Shown: piece by piece, positions 9,733 through 19,311 of the stretch | Layout: each line of letters begins with the position of its first letter | How positions within the stretch are numbered: the stretch's first letter is position 1 | Assembly: GCA_947503155.1 (NCBI GenBank) | Contig: CANNCL010000002.1 | Location: 310,001 to 374,000, forward strand | DNA length: 64,000 nucleotides | Reading direction: 5' to 3' | Source: an uncultured Erythrobacter sp. | Lineage (GTDB): Bacteria > Pseudomonadota > Alphaproteobacteria > Sphingomonadales > Sphingomonadaceae | The notes under the pieces: model-generated | Databases searched by the model: none | What the model saw: the letters and a program-made list of their open reading frames with translations, nothing else | Told to the model about the DNA's origin: nothing | Position numbers and translations under genes: made by a program

Positions 9733-10617
9733 ATGCCCTCACGTCGTCTTCCCCCCTTGCGAGCATTAGAAGCCTTCATGCGTACAGTCCGTTTGGGTTC
9801 TGCGCGCGCGGCGGCTGAGGAAATTGGATTGAGCCCGTCTGCGCTGTCGCGCCGGATCACAAATCTCGAAGAATTTGTGGGCAAGAAACTGTTCACTCGT
9901 GCGCGCCAGTCGATGCAGCTGACCGATGAAGGGCAGGCGTTCTATGAGGCGGTGAACCCGCAGCTGGAGGCGCTGACCCGCGCGGTGGAAAGCCAATCTG
10001 ACAACATCTCACTGCTGCGTTTGCGTCTGGGTGTGCTGCCGATGTTTGGCAGTCAGCGGCTGTTCCCGCGCCTTGGCGAACTGCGCAAACGGCATCCCTT
10101 GCTGCATATCGACATCGACACGGCGCCGCATCTTGAGGACCGGGTTGGCGACACATTGGACGCGGCGATCATCCTGTCGCGCGGCCCGGCAAGCGGCCTT
10201 CACGCTGTCCGTCTCGACCACAACCTTGTCCATGCGATCTGTTCGCGCGAAGTGGCGCAAATCGTTGGTGATAAGGTCACAGAGGAAAGCCTCGCGAAGC
10301 AGACCTTCCTCATCCACAACGAACTGCCCGAAAGCTTTGCCGCGTGGAAAAAGGCATACGATCTAGAGGATATGGAGCCCGCCGCGATCGATCACTACGA
10401 TTCGGGGCAGCTGATGTTGGAGGCCGCCGCTCAAGGGTTGGGCATTGCGATCATGCATGATGATCACTTGCGCCGTGCTGCGGATAACCGGCTGACGAAT
10501 TTGCCGGGCGCGCCGGTTCAAAGCCCCTATAGCTATTGGTTCGTGTGCAAACCGACCGCTCTGGAAATGCGCCCGGTCCGGCTGTTTCATGATTGGTTGG
10601 TTAGGGCGGGGCTCTAA
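9733..10617 (+). CDS. LysR family transcriptional regulator
   Basis: 294 residues. A winged HTH occupies residues 7-65 (LRALEAFMRTVRLGSARAAA, then LSPSALSRRI), followed by a LysR substrate-binding fold. Start ATG 9733 has AAAGGAG 11 bases upstream. It ends head-to-head with the reverse acyltransferase gene, the stops overlapping by 3-4 bases. The usual lnt gene after corC is absent here. The target genes are unknown. Confidence 0.93.
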   Translation: MPSRRLPPLRALEAFMRTVRLGSARAAAEEIGLSPSALSRRITNLEEFVGKKLFTRARQSMQLTDEGQAFYEAVNPQLEALTRAVESQSDNISLLRLRLGVLPMFGSQRLFPRLGELRKRHPLLHIDIDTAPHLEDRVGDTLDAAIILSRGPASGLHAVRLDHNLVHAICSREVAQIVGDKVTEESLAKQTFLIHNELPESFAAWKKAYDLEDMEPAAIDHYDSGQLMLEAAAQGLGIAIMHDDHLRRAADNRLTNLPGAPVQSPYSYWFVCKPTALEMRPVRLFHDWLVRAGL

Positions 10618-11567
10618 AGCTGAGCGTCGTCTGGGACTTTGGGTTCGCGCTCTTTCACGCCGACACCTTCTGTCGCGTCACCGCGGTCATAGCGGATTGG
10701 GGCCACGTCATGCGCGAATGCGCGCAGCGGCTTTCCCAGCGTCTCACAAAGCGCCTCTTCGATCCGGCGGCGCGATTCCTGTCCGATGGCTTTACGACCG
10801 CGAAAATCCTCTGGGCTAAACGGTTCGAGAAACGTCACGCAGAGCGGGAAAGTCCCCTTGCGCGCCAACACCCGTTTGGCATTGTTCAGGCCGCTTTCGT
10901 CCCCGATCCAACCGATCCATTCGGCCACTGATCCGTAATCAAGCAAGACAGGTTGAACCAAAACACCGGGAGGGGGAGGTTCAAGCACAGAAAGCATACT
11001 GGTCTTGAACGGCAGCAAGGATTGCCCGTCGGTCGTCGTCCCTTCTGGAAACACCGTGACCGCCCAATTGTCGGCAAGCGCCTCTTTAAGCGCGTTGATC
11101 TGTTCGGCGACACCCATCCGGTGCTCGCGCTTCACAAAGACTGTGCGGTTGAGCGATGCGAGCCAGCCCACAAGCGGCGCCTGTGCCAATTCTGCTTTCG
11201 CCACGAACGCCGTCCCGCAGGCACCGGCCATCGATAGAATATCGAGCCATGAAACGTGATTGGCGATGTAGAACACGTCGCGCTTCAAATGCGTCCCATG
11301 GACCTGAACCCGCGCCCCGGATATCCGCGCAGCATAGCGCAAGAACAGCATCGGGAAGGGCGAGCCATACGCGAAAATTCGGTAAAGGTAGTGTAGCGGC
11401 ACGAATGTAATCATCAGCGCCAGCAGCATCAAAGTGCGTCTGACAATTCGGAACCAACCGCGAATAGAAATCGGCGTCGATGCGCCCTCCGCCGCTTTGA
11501 TGCGCAATTGCCACGCTTTGTCTTCGGTTGGGGCGTCGGTGCCGGTTTGGGCAGCTATTTCGGGCAT
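10614..11567 (-). CDS. 1-acyl-sn-glycerol-3-phosphate acyltransferase family protein
   Basis: 317 residues. The PlsC catalytic motif NHVSWLD (HX4D), the second motif FVKRE and the third motif VFPEGTTTDG are present, with a hydrophobic segment before them (LMLLALMITFVPLHYLY). This is a membrane lysophospholipid acyltransferase acting in phospholipid synthesis or in ornithine-lipid acylation (OlsA-like); sequence alone does not decide. ATG 11567 is chosen because the longer frame would overlap the upstream fur gene, which ends 7 bases before. Confidence 0.88.
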   Translation of the reverse strand: MPEIAAQTGTDAPTEDKAWQLRIKAAEGASTPISIRGWFRIVRRTLMLLALMITFVPLHYLYRIFAYGSPFPMLFLRYAARISGARVQVHGTHLKRDVFYIANHVSWLDILSMAGACGTAFVAKAELAQAPLVGWLASLNRTVFVKREHRMGVAEQINALKEALADNWAVTVFPEGTTTDGQSLLPFKTSMLSVLEPPPPGVLVQPVLLDYGSVAEWIGWIGDESGLNNAKRVLARKGTFPLCVTFLEPFSPEDFRGRKAIGQESRRRIEEALCETLGKPLRAFAHDVAPIRYDRGDATEGVGVKEREPKVPDDAQL

Positions 11568-11574
11568 ATTGGGA

Positions 11575-11997
11575 TCAGTCCTCGCGCGACAGCCGGACGC
11601 CATAAAGTTCCATGCGATGATCGACGAGGCGATAACCAAGCTTCTCAGCGATCTGACGCTGCAATGCCTCAACCTCGGGATCGACAAATTCGACGACTTT
11701 GCCAGTTTCGACATCGATCAGATGATCGTGATGCGCCTCTGGCACCGGTTCATAGCGTGAGCGGCCATCGCCAAAATCGTGGCGGTCCAAAATGCCTGCT
11801 TCTTCGAAGAGGCGCACGGTGCGATAGACCGTTGCGATTGAAATCTTGGAATCGACCGCAGAGGCGCGCTGATGCAGCAGTTCTACATCGGGGTGGTCTT
11901 CGCTGTCTGATAAAACTTTGGCAATCACACGCCGTTGCTCTGTGATTCGCAGCCCTTTTTCGGCGCAAAGTTGTTCGAGATCAATTTTCTGGCTCAA
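11575..11997 (-). CDS. fur: Fur family metal-responsive regulator
   Basis: 140 residues, typical for Fur. Winged helix with SIATVYRTVRLFEEAGIL as recognition region (about residues 50-67) and the metal site HHDHLIDVETGKVVEF (88-103). The C-terminal CxxC pairs of E. coli Fur are missing, which is usual for alphaproteobacterial Fur/Mur. It probably controls iron or manganese genes. Its stop lies 7 bases before the acyltransferase start, so they are likely cotranscribed; 187 bases separate it from mucR. Confidence 0.92.
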   Translation of the reverse strand: MSQKIDLEQLCAEKGLRITEQRRVIAKVLSDSEDHPDVELLHQRASAVDSKISIATVYRTVRLFEEAGILDRHDFGDGRSRYEPVPEAHHDHLIDVETGKVVEFVDPEVEALQRQIAEKLGYRLVDHRMELYGVRLSRED

Positions 11998-12082
11998 GCG
12001 AACGTATTCCTTGCAAAAATGTTGGCCGGCAAAGCGTTCAAGTTCTTACGAAACCAGAAACGCGCTGCGGGCAAGACACTTA

Positions 12083-12161
12083 AGCCCCTTACCGGGGCTA
12101 CGCGCATTGCTCAAGTTCGCGCAGGCGCGGCGCCCCCAACTGTGTGAGCAGGTGGGGGCGC
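12083..12161 (-). terminator. Two hairpins between mucR and fur
   Basis: Reading with the reverse genes, the first hairpin is GCGCCCCC(A)/(T)GGGGGCGC at 12130-12161, 24 bases after the mucR stop, and the second is AGCCCC-TTACC-GGGGCT at 12083-12099. Neither is followed by a long T tract. They may end mucR transcription or form part of the fur leader. Confidence 0.45.
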
Positions 12162-12184
12162 GCAAACGCACAATGGAGGTCCGC

Positions 12185-12622
12185 TTATTTCACTTTGCGG
12201 CGGCCGCGGCCCGTCCCGGGCTTACGGCCAAGACCGATTTTCTTCGCCAGATCGCGGCGTTTTTCGGCATAGTTGGGCGCAACCATCGGGTAATCCGAAG
12301 GCAGGTTCCAACGCGCGCGATATTCTTCGGGCGTCATGTCAAAGTTGGTCCGAAGGTAACGTTTGAGCATTTTCAGCTTCTTACCGTCTTCAAGACAAAC
12401 AATATAATCTGGTTTTACTGATGCACGAATAGATACGGCCGGTTCCGGGCGTACTTCTTCGGGTTCAGCTTCTTCGCCTAGGCTTGCCAGAGCGCCGTAA
12501 ACATTGGTGATCAATTCTGGAACAGAATCGACGCTAACATCATTATTGCTAAGATGAGCGGCGACAATGTCGCTGGTGAGTGTGATGAGTGTTTCTTTCA
12601 TCTCAATTTCCAAGTTTTGCAT
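12185..12622 (-). CDS. mucR: MucR/Ros family transcriptional regulator
   Basis: 145 residues from ATG 12622. The MucR core is clear: TLTSDIVAAH, then KPDYIVCLEDGKK and MTPEEYRARWNLP. The finger is degenerate: the second Cys is Asp (CLED) and the two usual His positions read Tyr and Asn (LKRYLRTNF), so zinc is probably not bound by the usual ligands; zinc-less Ros homologues are known. A basic tail (GRGRRKVK) ends the protein. A second possible start is ATG 12601 (MKETL). MucR proteins control exopolysaccharide, motility and cell-cycle genes. Confidence 0.9.
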   Translation of the reverse strand: MQNLEIEMKETLITLTSDIVAAHLSNNDVSVDSVPELITNVYGALASLGEEAEPEEVRPEPAVSIRASVKPDYIVCLEDGKKLKMLKRYLRTNFDMTPEEYRARWNLPSDYPMVAPNYAEKRRDLAKKIGLGRKPGTGRGRRKVK

Positions 12623-12767
12623 ATGCGGTGAGTCCCTCAAATTTTTCGATTTCGGATTTTTCCGATAAGGCGCGCATGGCGCAAGTCCGCGAGCATGGCA
12701 AGCATGGCGAATGCTTATACTCAAATAAATGCGCCATCTTGATGCGCATTATGAGGCAAGTTGCAGT

Positions 12768-13250
12768 TTAGATCGACAGGCCAAAAGTAATGGCGTCAAC
12801 TTGGGTTCCATTCGTTAGGCGGTAATAGTTCAACCGCTCACCGATAGGTTCAAAACCGACCCTTTTGTACAGATGGACTGCGGGATTGCCCCGGCGCATT
12901 TCAAGAAAGATCCGCGTAGTCCCGCGTTCTGTAGCGGATCTGACCAGTCGGTCGATCAATGTCCTGCCCAATCCGCGGCCCCGAAATTTGGGCGCAACTG
13001 CGATCAACAGCAATTCTTCTTCATCTGCGGCATGGCGCGTCAAAACGAAACCGGCTGGCACACGCAGGTCAGGTGACGACGGTTCGCCAAGGATTTCGTC
13101 ACCCGCATCATCGATAACCAATGCATGGGTGCTGGGCATGGTTAGTGCGTCGCTGACCTGCCGCGTGTTCCATGCCTCGCCAAAGGCAGGGTCAAAGGCG
13201 GCGTCCATTACTGTCATGATACGCGCAACAAGATGAGGGCAGTTGTTCAT
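12768..13250 (-). CDS. rimI: GNAT acetyltransferase, RimI-like (ribosomal protein bS18/uS18-alanine N-acetyltransferase type)
   Basis: 160 residues. The acetyl-CoA loop is APKFRGRGLGRTLID (R/Q-x-x-G-x-G/A) and the C-terminal part has NPAVHLYKRVGFEPIGER, as in RimI. It directly follows tsaB with a 10-base gap, the common tsaB-rimI order. ATG 13250 is chosen because the longer frame runs back into tsaB. Role: N-terminal acetylation of ribosomal protein S18 is inferred; another GNAT substrate is possible. Confidence 0.85.
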   Translation of the reverse strand: MNNCPHLVARIMTVMDAAFDPAFGEAWNTRQVSDALTMPSTHALVIDDAGDEILGEPSSPDLRVPAGFVLTRHAADEEELLLIAVAPKFRGRGLGRTLIDRLVRSATERGTTRIFLEMRRGNPAVHLYKRVGFEPIGERLNYYRLTNGTQVDAITFGLSI

Positions 13251-13260
13251 TGGCGAGCAG

Positions 13261-13956
13261 TCACAATGGCTTTTTCGCTTGCGGCACGGCGTCTGGCGCG
13301 CGGCCATAGATCGGCGCTAAGTCTCTTGTTAGTGATGTCTCGTGCAGCAAATTGGCTTTGCTCGCATCGGGAAGCAGATCGAGCGCTAGCCGGCCATCAT
13401 CAAACAATTCGGCGAGCTGCTCTGCTCGGTTGCCCGCTATGACCGGGTGCAGGCACGCATCCTTCGCGGCTTGCGGTGTCAGTGATCGAAACTCGTCTTG
13501 CGGTTGAGCATCCGCGCCGAAATTTTGCACGAACCATTCGCCGTGTCCGCCATTCATACACACTGTTACCGCGCGCGGTGTTGGTTGCCATGCGCGCTGT
13601 CTGACCAATGCCAGCGTTGGGTAGCCCAGCACTTGCGCACCCCAAGCAAAGCCGAGCGCGCGGGCCGTCGCAATGCCGATGCGCACGCCGGTAAAACTGC
13701 CGGGGCCAAGGGATACAAGGATGCGGTCAGCGCGGCCATTGTCAGGCAGGTCGGCGATCATCGGGACCAGCCGTTCTGCGTGACCGCGGCCCAAAACCTG
13801 ATGATCGTTGGCAAGCAAGCGCGGCGCTTCGAAGCGCTCCGCTAAGTCGGCCCCAAAGCCTCCTTCAAACAGGGCCACAGAACACGCTTCGCTGGCAGTT
13901 TCTATGGCAAGAATGCGCGTCCTGGCGGACTTTGGATCAGGCTGGTCGGCGGGCAT
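13261..13956 (-). CDS. tsaB: tRNA t6A37 biosynthesis protein TsaB
   Basis: 231 residues. The ASKHA-fold start ILAIETASEACSVAL and the TsaB signature SLGPGSFTGVRIGIATARAL are clear. TsaB is the non-catalytic partner of TsaD in threonylcarbamoyl-adenosine formation at tRNA position 37. Start ATG 13956 is a choice; an in-frame GTG at 13968 is the alternative and neither has a good ribosome site. It stands between nfuA (54-base gap) and rimI in a probable operon. Confidence 0.93.
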   Translation of the reverse strand: MPADQPDPKSARTRILAIETASEACSVALFEGGFGADLAERFEAPRLLANDHQVLGRGHAERLVPMIADLPDNGRADRILVSLGPGSFTGVRIGIATARALGFAWGAQVLGYPTLALVRQRAWQPTPRAVTVCMNGGHGEWFVQNFGADAQPQDEFRSLTPQAAKDACLHPVIAGNRAEQLAELFDDGRLALDLLPDASKANLLHETSLTRDLAPIYGRAPDAVPQAKKPL

Positions 13957-14009
13957 GGAAAATGGCACTGCCCCACACGGCGCGCTCTAGCAAGAGGGAT
14001 ATGCGCGTC

Positions 14010-14591
14010 TTAAGCGGCGCGCACTTCTTCCACTTCTGGCACGTAATGTTTGAGCAGGCTTTCGATCCCGTGTTTCAATGTCGCCGTGCTGGATGGGCAA
14101 CCTGAACATGCGCCCTGCAAGGTTAGATAAACGACGCCTTCGCTAAAACCCCGATACGCAATATCGCCGCCATCGCCAGCAACCGCTGGGCGAACGCGCG
14201 TTTCTAGCAATTCGTGGATTGATGCGATGATTTCTGCGTCTTCTTCGCGGTCTTCGACAACCGGCGCGATATCATCGGCGGGGACACTAAAACCGTCCGC
14301 GCTGCCGCCAACGAATAACGGCGCCTCAGAGACGAAATGGTCGAGCAGGATGGTAACGACTTGCGATTTGAGCGCGCCCCAATTCGCGCCGGGCGCGGCG
14401 GTGACAGTCACAAAATCTGAGCCGTAAAACACATTGACGACTTCGCCTGTGTCAAAAATTGCCTCAGCGAGCGGGCTGGCTTCTGCAGCCTCAGGCGAGG
14501 AAAATTCGCGCGTGCCGGACGGCATAACCGCGCGACCTGGCAGGAATTTGAGGCTGGACGGGTTTGGTGTGGTTTCGGTCTCTATGAACAT
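14010..14591 (-). CDS. NifU/Nfu family iron-sulfur cluster carrier
   Basis: 193 residues in two domains: an Nfu N-terminal domain starting ETETTPNPSSLKFLPG and a NifU-like domain with the cluster-binding pair GACSGCPSST near residue 165. It is an A-type/Nfu carrier delivering Fe-S clusters to apo-proteins; MiaB, encoded in this window, is such a client in other bacteria. ATG 14591 matches the typical start of the family; the longer frame adds nine unrelated residues. First gene of the probable nfu-tsaB-rimI operon. Confidence 0.93.
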   Translation of the reverse strand: MFIETETTPNPSSLKFLPGRAVMPSGTREFSSPEAAEASPLAEAIFDTGEVVNVFYGSDFVTVTAAPGANWGALKSQVVTILLDHFVSEAPLFVGGSADGFSVPADDIAPVVEDREEDAEIIASIHELLETRVRPAVAGDGGDIAYRGFSEGVVYLTLQGACSGCPSSTATLKHGIESLLKHYVPEVEEVRAA

Positions 14592-14679
14592 GCGGCTTAG
14601 ATAGGGTGCGAGCGGCAAAGCGGCAAGGCGCTCGATTGTTTAGACACATTCACTGGTCCTTCATGGCCTGCACCTCTAT

Positions 14680-17600
14680 ATGGCAGTCATGAATCTGATT
14701 ATCCGGGCCAGCGCCGCCCTCTCCATCATTGCCGCACCGGCTGCATTGGTTCTTCCTGTCTATGCGCAGGAGGCTCCTGCGCCTGCTCCCGACGTGCCAG
14801 AGCCGCGCGCTTTACAAACGGCGGGCGAGACACCGTGGCTGTATGAAGGCAGCAATGTTCCGGTCGATGGCGAATGGCTGTTTGGCGAGATGGAAAACGG
14901 CCTGCGTTATGCCGTGCGCCGCAACGGTGTGCCGCCGCGCCAGATGTCGATCCGGGTGCGGGTCGATGCGGGGTCGCTGCATGAGGAAGACAGCGAGCAG
15001 GGTTTTGCGCACTTGCTCGAACACTTGCTCTTCCGCGAAAGTAAATATCTTGGTCAAGCAGAGGCCATCGCCGCATGGCAGCGGTTGGGTGCGACATTCG
15101 GCAGCGATGCGAATGCGGAAACCAGCCCAACCCACACGGCTTATAAGCTCGACATTCCCGATATTGATGACGCCAAATTGTATGAAAGCTTCCGCTTGCT
15201 TTCCGGCATGATCCGCGAGCCGGTTTTGAGCGATGAGAATGTCGCTGCGGAGCGCCCAATTGTCTTGGCCGAGAAACGCGAACGTGGCGGCGCATCGGAA
15301 CGTGTTGCCGACCTTACCCGGCGCACATTTTTTGCAGGCCAGCGCCTTGCAACCCGAAGCCCGATCGGCACCGTTGAAACATTAGAGGGCGCGCGCGGCG
15401 AATCCGTTAGCGCGTTTTACCGCCGCTGGTACCGTCCAGAAAACACTGTGATCGTTGTCGCTGGCGATGCCGATCCGATGGTTCTGGCGGGCTTGGTTGA
15501 ACAATGGTTCGGCGATTGGGAAGGGCAGGGGGAACCCGGTATTGCGCCCGATTTTGGCGATCCGACCGCCGGCGACGACGCGCCTATTGCAGAGGGCAGC
15601 GGTCTGGCGATTGGGGCTTTGGGCGTTGCGGTGGAACCAGATTTGCCGCGCAGTCTGACCTATTCGATCATGCGGCCATGGCGCAAAGTGGACGATACGA
15701 TCGTCTATAATGAAGGCTTGCTGCTCGATTCCTTGTCGCAATCCATCATCAACCGGCGGCTGGAAACCCGCGCACGCGGCGGCGGATCATATCTGTATGC
15801 GCAGGTTCGTCAGGATGATATTTCACGCTCCACAGATGCGACCTTTGTGACTTTCGCGCCGCTAACATCGGATTGGCAGGCCGCATTGGCGGATGTGCGC
15901 GGTGTGCTGGCCGACGCCATCGCCACCCCGCCAACACAAGAAGAAATCGACCGCGAGGCGGCTGAATTCGATGTTGCTTTCGCCAATTCGGTTGAGCAGG
16001 CACCCGTTCAGGCCGGACGCGATTTGGCCGACAATTTGATCAATGCCGTTGATATCCGCGAAACTGTCGCCAGCCCCGAAGTTGTGCTGGATGTGTGGCG
16101 CGGAATGCGTCAGCGGATGAACCCCGAAGAAGTTCATGCTCGCACTCGCGCTTTGTTCGAAGGCGATGTGTTGCGGTCTGTTTACGTCACACCAAGCACG
16201 GGCGAAGCCGATCAGAACGCATTGCAACTTGCACTCGCCAGTGAAGCGGCTGTCGATGACACGGCGCGTCTTGCGGCGCTAAGCATTTCCTTTGACGACC
16301 TGCCGCCAGTTGGCGAGCCAGGCACGGTTACACAGCAAGGGCCGCTGGGTATCCTTGAGGTTGAACAGGTGGAATTTAGCAATGGCGTCCGCGCGCTGCT
16401 CTGGTCCAACGATGCCGAACCGGGCCGGGTTACGGTGCGCGTCCGTTTTGGCGCCGGATACCGCGCGTTTGACGAAGAAAGCGCCGTTTACGCGCCGATT
16501 GGTCAGATGGCTTTGGTCGGATCGGGTTTGGGCGAATTGGGTCAGAACGAAATTGATCGGTTGGCGACGGGGCGAAAGCTCGGTTTTGACTTTGATATCG
16601 GTGATGCGGTCTTCACCTTGACCGCGCAAACGCGTTCCGACGATGTTGCGGATCAATTGTATCTGTTTGCAGAAAAGCTCAGCAATCCGCGCTGGGACCA
16701 AGATCCGGTGATCCGCGCACGTGCGGCGGCAGAGCTGGCCTACAACACCTATTCAACCAGCCCGGGTGCGGTTCTGAACCGTGACCTTGAATTTCTTGCC
16801 ACCGACAGCGATCCGCGTTTTGCGACGCCAACACCCGCCATGCTCGAAGGGGTGACGCCAGAGGGTTTCCGCAAGGTTTGGGAACCATTGCTGGCGCAAG
16901 GCCCGGTCGAAGTGCTGATCTTTGGCGAATTTGACCGCGATGCTGTGGTTGCAAAGCTGGGCGAGACATTCGGAGCCTTGCCAGAGCGCGCGCCCATTGC
17001 GCCAGCGGTTGCCGCGCGCGTACCGTCTTTCCCTGAGGTCACAGGCGGCCCGACCGTGCTCACCCACCGCGGTGATGCGAACCAAGCGGCGGCTGTGATC
17101 GCATGGCCAAGCGGCGGCGGCATGGCGAGCATTCGCGAATCGCGCCAGCTCGAAATTCTCACGCAAATCTTCAACAACCGCTTGCTGGAGGCTTTGCGAG
17201 AGCGCGCCGGTGCCAGCTATTCACCGCAAGTGTTCTCGCGCTGGCCAACTGATATTGCGGATGGCGGGCGGATCGTTGCGCTGGCTCAGTTGGAACCGGA
17301 TTTCGTTCCGATCTTCTTTGCCGAAGCAGACCGTATCTCGCGCGATCTGGCGGCGAACCCGCCAACCGCGGATGAGATCACCCGCGTGACAGAACCGCTC
17401 AGCCAGCGGGTTCGCCGGGCATCAACGGGCAATCAATTCTGGCTCTATAATCTGGAGGGCGCGAGCTATGATCCGCAACGTGTGCGGCTGCTGCGTTCAT
17501 TGCTTTCCGATTATTCGAACACCAATCCGCAAATCATGCAATTCCTTGCGGATCGTTATTTCGGACAGCGTACCCCGCTGAAACTTGCAGTGATCCCAGA

Positions 17601-17706
17601 AGGTCAAGAATTGGCCGAAGCGCCAGAGGGGCCGGTCGTCAATCCGCCGAATGCTCCCGCTGCGCCAGTGGCCGTTCGGGCTTTACCTGCAACAAGCGGC
17701 CGGTGA
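14680..17706 (+). CDS. M16 family zinc peptidase (pitrilysin/insulinase type), exported
   Basis: 1008 residues with a signal peptide (hydrophobic to about residue 28, cleavage probably after YAQ). The inverted zinc motif HLLEH is at 111-115 with the downstream Glu in the helix after ETSPTHTAY. The second half repeats the M16 fold (from about 560) with a non-catalytic domain ending in a GASYSPQ-type motif. A periplasmic processing peptidase is inferred. ATG 14689 is an equally possible start. It is divergent from nfu. Confidence 0.92.
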   Translation: MAVMNLIIRASAALSIIAAPAALVLPVYAQEAPAPAPDVPEPRALQTAGETPWLYEGSNVPVDGEWLFGEMENGLRYAVRRNGVPPRQMSIRVRVDAGSLHEEDSEQGFAHLLEHLLFRESKYLGQAEAIAAWQRLGATFGSDANAETSPTHTAYKLDIPDIDDAKLYESFRLLSGMIREPVLSDENVAAERPIVLAEKRERGGASERVADLTRRTFFAGQRLATRSPIGTVETLEGARGESVSAFYRRWYRPENTVIVVAGDADPMVLAGLVEQWFGDWEGQGEPGIAPDFGDPTAGDDAPIAEGSGLAIGALGVAVEPDLPRSLTYSIMRPWRKVDDTIVYNEGLLLDSLSQSIINRRLETRARGGGSYLYAQVRQDDISRSTDATFVTFAPLTSDWQAALADVRGVLADAIATPPTQEEIDREAAEFDVAFANSVEQAPVQAGRDLADNLINAVDIRETVASPEVVLDVWRGMRQRMNPEEVHARTRALFEGDVLRSVYVTPSTGEADQNALQLALASEAAVDDTARLAALSISFDDLPPVGEPGTVTQQGPLGILEVEQVEFSNGVRALLWSNDAEPGRVTVRVRFGAGYRAFDEESAVYAPIGQMALVGSGLGELGQNEIDRLATGRKLGFDFDIGDAVFTLTAQTRSDDVADQLYLFAEKLSNPRWDQDPVIRARAAAELAYNTYSTSPGAVLNRDLEFLATDSDPRFATPTPAMLEGVTPEGFRKVWEPLLAQGPVEVLIFGEFDRDAVVAKLGETFGALPERAPIAPAVAARVPSFPEVTGGPTVLTHRGDANQAAAVIAWPSGGGMASIRESRQLEILTQIFNNRLLEALRERAGASYSPQVFSRWPTDIADGGRIVALAQLEPDFVPIFFAEADRISRDLAANPPTADEITRVTEPLSQRVRRASTGNQFWLYNLEGASYDPQRVRLLRSLLSDYSNTNPQIMQFLADRYFGQRTPLKLAVIPEGQELAEAPEGPVVNPPNAPAAPVAVRALPATSGR

Positions 17707-17811
17707 TCAGACGCACGAAATAAAGTTGCCCTAAACCCCCAATCGGCTTTACATATAGAACATGCCGCCCTAGTGGCGCGCGCCGAGCATTTGAAAAGAG
17801 ATGAATTGACC

Positions 17812-19188
17812 GTGGCCCAGAACTGGAACCCCGAAAGCTGGAAAAAGCACGAAGCGCGGCATTTGCCGCTCTACGAAGACGCCGCTGAATTGGCCGAAGC
17901 CGAAGCGACGCTTGAAGCCTATCCGCCGTTGGTTTTTGCTGGCGAAGCGCGCGCGCTGAAAGCGGATCTGGCCGACGTGGCGAATGGCCATGCGTTTTTG
18001 TTGCAAGGCGGCGATTGCGCCGAAAGTTTCGCTGAGTTCCACCCGAACAACATCCGCGACACATTCCGCGTGCTGCTGCAAATGGCGGTCGTCATGACCT
18101 TTGCCAGCAAACGTCCGGTGGTCAAAGTTGGACGGATGGCGGGGCAGTTTGCCAAACCGCGCAGCTCACCAACGGAAACAATCGGTGATGTGACACTGCC
18201 AAGCTATCTTGGCGACAATATTAACGGCATTGATTTTGACCCAGTCCAACGCCGCAATGATCCCGGACGTATGGTCCGTGCCTATTCGCAGGCGGCATCA
18301 ACGCTCAATTTGCTGCGCGCCTTTGCGGGCGGCGGCTATGCGAATTTGCGGCAGGTCCATCAATGGACGCTCGATTTCATGGGCCGCACGCCGTGGACTG
18401 AGAAATTTGCTGAAACCGCCGATCGGATCGGCGAATCGCTCGACTTTATGGAAGCATGCGGGATTGATCCTGCGACGGTGCCGCAATTGCAGGGCACCAG
18501 TTTCTACACCAGTCATGAAGGGCTGCTGCTGCCTTACGAACAGGCGATGACACGTCAGGATTCGCTGACCGGTGATTGGTACGCGACCAGCGCGCACATG
18601 CTGTGGATCGGTGACCGCACCCGCTTCCCCGGCAGCGCGCATATCGAATTTGCACGCGGCATCGGCAATCCGCTTGGGATGAAATGCGGGCCAAGCCTTG
18701 AGCCAGATGCTCTGATTGAGCTGCTCGACATATTGAACCCTTCGCGCGAAGCGGGCCGGATCACGCTGATCAGCCGCTTTGGCCATGACAAGGTCGAGGA
18801 AGGCCTTCCAAAACTGGTTCGCGCAGTCGAACGCGAAGGGCATTCGGTTGTCTGGAGCTGTGACCCGATGCACGGCAATGTCGTAAAATCCGACACTGGA
18901 TTTAAAACGCGGCCATTCGACCGTATTCTGGCCGAAACGCGCGGTTTCTTCGCAGTCCACCGCGCCGAAGGCACGCATCCCGGCGGCATCCATATTGAGA
19001 TGACCGGTCAGGATGTGACCGAATGCGTCGGCGGGGCGGTTGCAATTACGGAAGAACGCCTCGGCGACCGTTATCACACACATTGCGACCCGCGCCTCAA
19101 CGCAGAGCAGTCATTGGAACTGGCTTTCGATCTGGCTGAAATGTTGAATTCAGAAGTGACCGAACAGCGAGCGGCTGACGCAGCTTAA
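17812..19188 (+). CDS. 3-deoxy-7-phosphoheptulonate synthase, class II
   Basis: 458 residues from GTG 17812. Plant/Mycobacterium-type DAHP synthase: [35 protein letters not shown] and DPMHGN are all present, with metal residues in the GDCAE and MHGN motifs. It condenses PEP and erythrose 4-phosphate, the first step of the shikimate pathway. The frame is open back to a GTG at 17773, but class II proteins usually begin near QNWxPxSW, favouring the later start. An 8-bp inverted repeat GCTGACGC/GCGTCAGC (19174-19236) spans the stop. Confidence 0.95.
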   Translation: MAQNWNPESWKKHEARHLPLYEDAAELAEAEATLEAYPPLVFAGEARALKADLADVANGHAFLLQGGDCAESFAEFHPNNIRDTFRVLLQMAVVMTFASKRPVVKVGRMAGQFAKPRSSPTETIGDVTLPSYLGDNINGIDFDPVQRRNDPGRMVRAYSQAASTLNLLRAFAGGGYANLRQVHQWTLDFMGRTPWTEKFAETADRIGESLDFMEACGIDPATVPQLQGTSFYTSHEGLLLPYEQAMTRQDSLTGDWYATSAHMLWIGDRTRFPGSAHIEFARGIGNPLGMKCGPSLEPDALIELLDILNPSREAGRITLISRFGHDKVEEGLPKLVRAVEREGHSVVWSCDPMHGNVVKSDTGFKTRPFDRILAETRGFFAVHRAEGTHPGGIHIEMTGQDVTECVGGAVAITEERLGDRYHTHCDPRLNAEQSLELAFDLAEMLNSEVTEQRAADAA

Positions 19189-19311
19189 CGCTGTCTATTC
19201 TGGATCAAGTTGAACCGATCCGTTAGCCGCGTCAGCGTCTAAGTTAGGTAAGATTCCGAGGGTGCCTGTGGTGCCATCGCACATCGTTTTGCGCCTATTT
19301 GCAAAGCCGAT

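Noticed and set aside
19174..19236. 8-bp inverted repeat GCTGACGC/GCGTCAGC around the DAHP synthase stop
   Set aside because: The loop is 47 bases and the left arm is coding; too weak to call a terminator or operator.
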